A DNA stretch of 6,371 nucleotides from Nitrospina sp. Its GTDB lineage: Bacteria > Nitrospinota > Nitrospinia > Nitrospinales > Nitrospinaceae. Below are positions 1 through 6,371 of this stretch, in pieces (positions within the stretch are counted from its first letter, which is position 1; each line of letters opens with the position of its first letter). A model generated the notes under the pieces. The model was not told the DNA's origin. It searched no databases and was given only the letters and a program-made list of their open reading frames with translations. A program made the translations under genes and the position numbers. Where the stretch lies: contig SMVT01000015.1 in assembly GCA_004357365.1 (NCBI GenBank), forward strand, positions 1 to 6,371. Direction: 5' to 3'.

Positions 1-264
1 ATTCTCGGTATGGACGAACTGACCGAGGAAGACAAGGCGCTGGTGTTGCGGGCGCGTAAAATCCAAAAATACCTGTCACAACCGTTCTTCGTGGCCGAAA
101 CGTTTACCGGCACACCCGGAAAATACGTCAAGGTGGAGGATACCATCAAAGGCTTCAAGGAAATCATTGACGGCAAAATGGAGGACATCCCCGAGCAGGC
201 GTTCTACATGGTGGGCAAAATTGAGGAAGTTTACGAAAAAGCCGAAAAAATTAAGCAAGGATAA
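1..264 (+). CDS. atpD: F1-ATPase subunit beta, C-terminal 87 residues (5' partial)
   Basis: This is the C-terminal end of the catalytic beta subunit of the F1Fo ATP synthase, which makes ATP on the cytoplasmic face of the membrane. The reading frame is open at the left edge (Ile-Leu-Gly precede the first visible Met), so the gene starts outside the window; the nucleotide-binding domain with its P-loop is not visible. What remains is the C-terminal helical domain. It carries the torque-transmitting loop as DELTEED (a conservative Ser-to-Thr change from the classic DELSEED), then the strongly conserved stretches RARKIQKYLSQPFFVAE, FTGTPGKYV and PEQAFYMVG, which match bacterial beta subunits closely. 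The stop TAA is at 262-264. The Shine-Dalgarno sequence of the next gene, atpC, lies in the last codons of this one, which points to one transcript and coupled translation. Identification is essentially certain; only the 5' part is unseen. Confidence 0.98.
   Translation: MLGMDELTEEDKALVLRARKIQKYLSQPFFVAETFTGTPGKYVKVEDTIKGFKEIIDGKMEDIPEQAFYMVGKIEEVYEKAEKIKQG
257..261 (+). promoter_or_regulatory. Ribosome binding site of atpC
   Basis: AAGGA lies 9 nt before the atpC ATG and overlaps the final codons of atpD. It supports the chosen start and suggests translation of atpC is coupled to termination on atpD. Confidence 0.75.
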
Positions 265-270
265 CAACCG

Positions 271-681
271 ATGGCGGAAAAACTTTTTTTAACCGTGGTG
301 ACCCCGGAAAAGGAAATGGTGGTCGACCCGGAAGTGGACCAGGTGAATATTCCCGGATGTGACGGGGACCTGGGCATTTTGCCCAATCACGCGCCCCTGC
401 TCACCACCCTGCGTCCGGGCCGGTTCTCTTACGAAAAAGGGGAAGAGGTGGTCGAGTTGGTGGTCAGCTACGGCTACGCCGAAGTCACCGCCAACCGCGT
501 CACGGTGCTGGCCGAGTCCGCCGAATTCCTGCACGAGATCGACCACGGCCGCGCCGAAGCTGCACGTGCGGCGGCTGAAAAACTCCTCGAAAAAACCGAC
601 CTCGAAGAAGACACCTTCAAGGAAGCCCAGGACAAGCTGTTCCGCGCCGTGGCCCGCCTCGAAACCAAAAAATCCGATTGA
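271..681 (+). CDS. atpC: F1-ATPase subunit epsilon
   Basis: This is the epsilon subunit of the ATP synthase central stalk, which binds gamma and the c-ring and can inhibit ATP hydrolysis through its C-terminal helices. It has 136 residues, normal for the family. Residues 1 to about 85 form the N-terminal beta-sandwich, with the family hallmark at 32-47 (GDLGILPNHAPLLTTL) and a V-x-x-x-GYAEV strand near 64-72. Residues about 88-134 are rich in Ala, Glu, Lys and Leu and fit the C-terminal helical hairpin, so this is the long form of epsilon able to extend into the F1 head. The ATG start follows an AAGGA ribosome site (257-261) at a normal distance, 6 nt after the atpD stop. As in many bacteria, atpC appears to be the last gene of the operon: the next gene is convergent. 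No strong terminator hairpin is visible after the stop. Confidence 0.97.
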   Translation: MAEKLFLTVVTPEKEMVVDPEVDQVNIPGCDGDLGILPNHAPLLTTLRPGRFSYEKGEEVVELVVSYGYAEVTANRVTVLAESAEFLHEIDHGRAEAARAAAEKLLEKTDLEEDTFKEAQDKLFRAVARLETKKSD

Positions 682-720
682 CCTTTCCCCAGCCCTTACA
701 TTTCGGGCGCAATCCCGTCG

Positions 721-1143
721 TTACCAGGACCGCATACGCGGGTTGGCAAAGTAATGGATCAAGTCCTTGACCGAGAGCATGCCCACCACTTGATCATTTT
801 CCGTAACAGCGATATGACGAATCCTTTTGGTGGCCATCAACTGGTTGGCATCCACAATGGGTTCATGACAATCGATAGTCTGGAGCGGGGCGGTCATGAT
901 GTCACTGACCTTGGAGTCTTTATCCTGCAACCCCCGCGCCAAGATTTTCCGCGTTAAATCCGTTTCCGTGACAATTCCAACATAGGTATCGCCATCTTTA
1001 ACCAGTAGCGATCCGATATGTTTTGATTCCATTAATTGTGCCGCTTCCTGTGTCGACGCATCGGGAGCGATACTCAAAACCGGACTGGCCATATAGTCGC
1101 CGATTTCTTCGTTGGGATTGGGTTTGGGTTTTCTTTTTCTCAT
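721..1143 (-). CDS. Stand-alone protein with two CBS domains
   Basis: This is a 140-residue soluble protein made almost entirely of a CBS (Bateman) pair. Residues 1-12 are a short basic tail (RKRKPKPNP). CBS 1 spans about 15-70 and ends in GIVTETDL (56-63); CBS 2 spans about 80-135, with RIRHIAV (107-113) and GMLSVKDL (121-128). The G-x-[VL]-[TS]-x-x-DL signatures with an acidic residue are the usual ribose-contacting positions in CBS modules that bind AMP, ATP, NAD or similar ligands; binding here is inferred from the family. There is no attached catalytic, transport or DNA-binding domain, so the protein would act by binding a partner, and the partner cannot be named from this window. The start is well supported by a strong AAGGAGGAGG ribosome site (1148-1157). 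The gene converges on atpC with 39 nt between stops. It has no transmembrane segment or signal peptide. Confidence 0.92.
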   Translation of the reverse strand: MRKRKPKPNPNEEIGDYMASPVLSIAPDASTQEAAQLMESKHIGSLLVKDGDTYVGIVTETDLTRKILARGLQDKDSKVSDIMTAPLQTIDCHEPIVDANQLMATKRIRHIAVTENDQVVGMLSVKDLIHYFANPRMRSW

Positions 1144-1147
1144 ATTT

Positions 1148-1157
1148 CCTCCTCCTT
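1148..1157 (-). promoter_or_regulatory. Strong ribosome binding site of the CBS-domain gene
   Basis: On the - strand this reads AAGGAGGAGG, a near-perfect and doubled anti-16S match 4 nt before the ATG at 1143. It fixes the start and contrasts with ubiD and uvrA, which have no recognisable Shine-Dalgarno sequence. Confidence 0.85.
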
Positions 1158-1335
1158 GATCAATCGTGAACTCGGAAAAGGCGGGTTTTCATCAGCAGAA
1201 GTATGATGGAAAATGAAAGCCATGAAACCCCCCATAAGGAAAACGTTGCCTGATAGTATTAAGGATGTTGATTTTCCCTTGGGGATTCCTTTTTTCCTGC
1301 ACATGCCGAACGGGATTTGCGATCTTATTGAATTT

Positions 1336-1341
1336 ATTATA
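1336..1341 (-). promoter_or_regulatory. Candidate -10 box for the CBS-domain gene
   Basis: On the - strand this reads TATAAT, a perfect sigma-70 -10 hexamer, and lies within the 12-mer TATAATAAATTC (1330-1341) that recurs upstream of ubiD. No good -35 hexamer is present at 16-18 nt spacing; that region is GC-rich. A start near 1329 would give a leader of roughly 185 nt before the CBS gene. The perfect hexamer could be chance in AT-rich DNA, so this is a modest call. Confidence 0.35.
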
Positions 1342-1415
1342 ACAATACGCTTGCCGCGCGGGATCGGGGCGCGTGAAACGAGGTTGGGAAAGGCGAGAAG
1401 AATGTCCGGGGCCGA

Positions 1416-4256
<2,841 letters not shown>

Positions 4257-4278
4257 AACAATAGCTAGGTGTATTAAC

Positions 4279-6108
4279 TTAAGGTTTTACTTTAAATAGT
4301 TGATGCCACTTTTGATCGACCCGTTGGACGATATCCTCGGACATGACAATTTCCTCTGGCCAGTTTTGCCGGTAGCCTTCCTCGGGCATTTTGCGTGTGA
4401 CGTCGATGCCGACCCGCTGATCGGAGACATGGACATCGCGTTTGGGATCGAGGTTGTTGAACAGTTTCCAGAGGACTTGCGATGTGTTGGCGGTATTCAC
4501 ATGCGCTTCCAGCACCAGGAGGATCCCTATGGATTGAAACGCGTCGTTCTCAAAAAAAGTCCGGATGAACCCGGTACTCTGTCCGGGTTGTTGTTTATCC
4601 AGCGCGACCAGCAGAATCGGCCGGCGCGGGGACAATTGAATCAGACGGCTGGATTGCACTTCCGGAAAATTTTCTTTAACCCGCTCAGCAAGTCCGGCTT
4701 CCGGGACTGGCGTTTCGTCCGGCGCTGGAGACCGGGGCGGTTCGCCGTCGATGACCCGGGTGGCGTCGATGCCCAGTTTGGAGCCGTACAAAGCCTGGTC
4801 GGAGGCATGGTTCAGCACGTCGAGAATGCCCTCCGAGAAAAACAGATCCCGCTCCAGGTCGACCTCGTCGAGCAGGAGTTTTAAAACTTCGGCTTCATTC
4901 TGAACGTCAACCTCCGCATCCACGGTGATGATGGTCTTCACGAAGCTCATCTGTCCCAGCCCCCACAGGGCGCTCATGAGGCGCCGCGCCTGCATCGGGT
5001 AGCGCTTATTTAAAGAAATGATCACGCAGTTGTGAAACACCCCTTCCAGCGGCATGTTCATGTCGACGACCTCCGGGAGCTGAGTTCTGAGCAGCGGCAG
5101 GAAAATGCGCTCGGTCGCCTTGCCGAGATAAAAATCCTCCTGCGGCGGGATGCCGACGATGGTGGTCAGGTACACCGGATCTTTGCGGTGCGTGACGGCG
5201 GTGACGTGGAACACCGGATAGTCGCCGTCCTGCGAATAATAGCCGGTATGGTCGCCGAACGGCCCTTCCAGCCGCATCACGGCGGGATCGATATAACCTT
5301 CCAGCACGATTTCGGCATGCGCCGGGACTTCGAGGTCGACGGTTTTGCATTTCACCAGCGGCACCGGATGTTTGCGGATGAACCCTGCCAGCAGAAATTC
5401 GTCGATGCCGTAAGGCAGGGGCGCGGAGGCGGCGTAGCAGGTGGCGGGATCGGCGCCGATCGCCACCGCCACCTCCATGCGTCTGTTTTCTTTCCGGTAT
5501 TCGTGAAAAAAATGAGCGCCGTCTTTATGAATGTGCCAGTGCATGGCGGTAGTGGTTTTGTCGAACACCTGCATGCGGTACAGTCCGACATTGCGGATCG
5601 ACCGGTCCAGGCTCCGGTTGATGACGATGGGGAAGGTGATGAACCGTCCGGCATCCTGAGGCCAGCATTGGATGATAGGGATGCGGCCGAGGTCCACCTC
5701 ATCTCCCGTCATCACCACCTCCTGGCAGGAGGCCTGCTTGGCGGAGACCGCTTTCGGAGGAAATTTGGACGCCTGCAGGAGCATGGGCAGGAGTTTGGCC
5801 TTGTCCATCAGCGTTGCGGGCGGGGCGATTTTGAGATACCGTTCAATCTCCCGCGCGATGCTCTCCAGGTCGGCCACACCGAGCGCCAACCGGATGCGCC
5901 GCCAACTGCCGAAAGCGTTGATCAAAACCGGCATGGCGGAGCCTTCGACGTTTTCGAACAACAGCGCCTTGCCACCGTCCGGGCTTTTGGAGACGCGGTC
6001 GGTGACCTCGGCGATTTCCAGGAGGGGAGAGACTGGCTCAGCGATGCGCACCAGTTCCCCCTCGGCTTCCAGCCGTTCGATAAATTCTCTCAGGGATTTA
6101 TAATGCAT
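4279..6108 (-). CDS. ubiD: UbiD-family prenyl-FMN-dependent decarboxylase, long form
   Basis: UbiD enzymes non-oxidatively decarboxylate aromatic or unsaturated acids using prenylated FMN made by UbiX; the classical substrate is the polyprenyl-hydroxybenzoate of ubiquinone synthesis. The N-terminus (LREFIERLEAEGELVRI, then GGKALLFENVEGS at 45-57) is typical. The cofactor and metal region is intact: N173 and R178 in NVGLYR, H194 in HIHKDGA, and EIVLEG (266-271). The catalytic acids fit E281 and D286 in LEGPFGDHTGYY, with R178 completing the Arg-Glu-Asp set (assigned by resemblance to E. coli UbiD and fungal Fdc1). At 609 residues it is about 110 longer than E. coli UbiD; the excess lies mainly after residue 455 (Pro-rich linker 455-470, then an alpha/beta-like region). 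Long forms are known among decarboxylases assigned to futalosine-route menaquinone synthesis, so quinone type is open. The start is fixed by an in-frame TGA 9 nt upstream. No ubiX is visible. uvrA follows after 22 nt. Confidence 0.93.
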   Translation of the reverse strand: MHYKSLREFIERLEAEGELVRIAEPVSPLLEIAEVTDRVSKSPDGGKALLFENVEGSAMPVLINAFGSWRRIRLALGVADLESIAREIERYLKIAPPATLMDKAKLLPMLLQASKFPPKAVSAKQASCQEVVMTGDEVDLGRIPIIQCWPQDAGRFITFPIVINRSLDRSIRNVGLYRMQVFDKTTTAMHWHIHKDGAHFFHEYRKENRRMEVAVAIGADPATCYAASAPLPYGIDEFLLAGFIRKHPVPLVKCKTVDLEVPAHAEIVLEGYIDPAVMRLEGPFGDHTGYYSQDGDYPVFHVTAVTHRKDPVYLTTIVGIPPQEDFYLGKATERIFLPLLRTQLPEVVDMNMPLEGVFHNCVIISLNKRYPMQARRLMSALWGLGQMSFVKTIITVDAEVDVQNEAEVLKLLLDEVDLERDLFFSEGILDVLNHASDQALYGSKLGIDATRVIDGEPPRSPAPDETPVPEAGLAERVKENFPEVQSSRLIQLSPRRPILLVALDKQQPGQSTGFIRTFFENDAFQSIGILLVLEAHVNTANTSQVLWKLFNNLDPKRDVHVSDQRVGIDVTRKMPEEGYRQNWPEEIVMSEDIVQRVDQKWHQLFKVKP

Positions 6109-6148
6109 GAGGCGTCATTCGGGCGTCCAAATTGAGCGAAAGGAATTT

Positions 6149-6154
6149 ATTATA
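6149..6154 (-). promoter_or_regulatory. Probable -10 box of the ubiD-uvrA unit
   Basis: On the - strand this reads TATAAT, a perfect -10 hexamer, placing transcription start near 6142 and giving a leader of about 33 nt to the ubiD ATG. The -35 position (6172-6177, AGTCCG) is a poor match. An uninterrupted A8 tract on this strand (6180-6187) followed upstream by TTTAAA falls at about -38 to -48, where an UP element that contacts the RNA polymerase alpha subunit would lie and could compensate. The position, the perfect hexamer and the A-tract together make this the best promoter in the window. Confidence 0.55.
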
Positions 6155-6243
6155 TCCCACCGGCGTGACCCCGGACTCATTTTTTTTAAACGCACCCAAT
6201 GGCTCTCTCCAGGCGGCAACTATCCGCAAGTTCCCCCTCCGGG

Positions 6244-6258
6244 GCGGAGTACCTCCGC
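6244..6258. repeat. Perfect short inverted repeat
   Basis: GCGGAG, a 3-nt loop TAC, and CTCCGC make a perfect 6-bp hairpin. It is not followed by a T-run on either strand, so a terminator is unlikely. It lies about 100 nt upstream of the probable ubiD start site. It may be an operator, part of a transcript entering from the right, or chance. Confidence 0.4.
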
Positions 6259-6313
6259 AGGTAACTTTAAAAGCACCGGATTGCGCTCAGTGGTCATTGC
6301 TTGCCGGTAACTG

Positions 6314-6342
6314 TTAGCAAGGAGCTCCTCCTGCTAAGGAGC
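6314..6342. repeat. Overlapping inverted repeats that form alternative hairpins
   Basis: TTAGCA (6314-6319) pairs with TGCTAA (6332-6337), and inside it GGAG (6321-6324) pairs with CTCC (6328-6331). Together they make a 10-bp stem with one bulged A and a 3-nt loop. The right part also forms a competing stem, GCTCCT (6324-6329) with AGGAGC (6337-6342) and a 7-nt loop. The palindrome AGGAGCTCCT (6320-6329) and two direct copies of AAGGAGC (6319-6325 and 6336-6342) lie in the same bases. No T-run follows on either strand, so it is not a plain intrinsic terminator; operator or regulatory RNA element are both possible. Confidence 0.5.
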
Positions 6343-6371
6343 GGCTTGTGCTAGGATGTGCGCCATGTGGA

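Larger units (their letters stand above)
1144..1415. other. Gene-free spacer between uvrA and the CBS gene
   Basis: No convincing gene is seen on either strand in these 272 nt. The stretch is locally AT-rich around 1255-1345. It holds the ribosome site of the CBS gene at its left end, a candidate - strand -10 box near 1336-1341, and a short GC inverted repeat (CGCGC at 1355-1359, GCGCG at 1369-1373, 9-nt loop). That repeat lies downstream of uvrA on the - strand but is not followed by a T-run, so it is a poor intrinsic terminator. Transcription from uvrA could therefore run into the CBS gene. Confidence 0.6.
6109..6371. other. Gene-free region upstream of ubiD
   Basis: No convincing gene is seen on either strand in these 263 nt; the open frames of about 60 codons on the + strand have no ribosome site and no recognisable protein character. 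The stretch holds the ubiD promoter candidate, a T8 run on the + strand (6180-6187), a perfect short inverted repeat at 6244-6258, a GGTAACT heptamer at 6260-6266 and again at 6306-6312, and a cluster of overlapping inverted repeats at 6314-6342. A + strand gene could begin at ATG 6365, preceded by TAGGAT, but only 7 nt of it would be inside the window. Confidence 0.55.

Noticed and set aside
1355..1373. GC inverted repeat downstream of uvrA as an intrinsic terminator
   Set aside because: Only 5 bp with a 9-nt loop and no T-run after it on the - strand.
5032..6135. Open frame of 367 codons on the + strand, antisense to ubiD
   Set aside because: It lies over a clear UbiD with all catalytic residues. 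Its translation is His-, Asp- and Arg-rich with no family motif, the usual result of reading a GC-rich coding strand backwards; no ribosome site was seen.
6160..6187. Possible + strand intrinsic terminator (GC-rich CCGG...CCGG followed by T8)
   Set aside because: The stem is only 4 bp and no + strand gene ends here. The T8 run is better explained as the A-tract of the - strand ubiD promoter.
6270..6305. Resemblance to cobalamin riboswitch pieces on the - strand (GACCACTGAG, AATCCGG)
   Set aside because: The pieces are short and in the wrong order and spacing for a B12 riboswitch, with no further conserved core.
6107..6317. Two overlapping open frames of 61-67 codons on the + strand upstream of ubiD
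   Set aside because: No Shine-Dalgarno sequence, no motif, and they read through the promoter candidate and inverted repeats; both are likely chance.
6352..6371. Start of a + strand gene at ATG 6365 with TAGGAT just upstream
   Set aside because: Only 7 nt of the putative gene are visible, so coding character cannot be judged; mentioned in the region entry only.

Overview
This window looks like ordinary chromosomal housekeeping DNA from a moderately GC-rich, Gram-negative-type bacterium. The evidence is an F1Fo-ATPase operon of bacterial type, a full UvrA with E. coli-like domain order, and a UbiD-family decarboxylase with an extended C-terminus. The protein style (long UbiD, atpD-atpC end of an operon, small two-CBS protein) would fit a deep-branching proteobacterium-like group such as Desulfobacterota or Nitrospinota. 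That placement is a guess from family resemblance, not something the sequence proves.

Layout. On the + strand, bases 1-681 hold the 3' end of atpD (F1 beta) followed 6 nt later by complete atpC (epsilon), the end of an ATP synthase operon that begins outside the window. All other genes are on the - strand. A 140-residue stand-alone protein with two CBS domains (721-1143) converges on atpC across only 39 nt. A 272-nt gene-free stretch (1144-1415) separates it from uvrA (1416-4256). uvrA lies 22 nt downstream of a 609-residue UbiD-family decarboxylase gene (4279-6108), so ubiD and uvrA are probably co-transcribed. The last 263 nt (6109-6371) hold no convincing gene but contain a good -10 element for the ubiD-uvrA unit and several small inverted repeats.

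Functions. atpD/atpC serve ATP synthesis. The CBS protein may be an adenylate-responsive regulator, but its partner is unknown. UbiD probably acts in quinone biosynthesis (ubiquinone, or menaquinone by the futalosine route). UvrA is the damage-recognition ATPase of nucleotide excision repair. No pathway link between UbiD and UvrA is evident; the pairing looks like operon convenience.

I looked for an undescribed system and did not find one. The observations most worth checking are non-coding: an identical 12-mer containing a perfect -10 box upstream of both - strand transcription units, and overlapping, mutually exclusive inverted repeats near the right edge.
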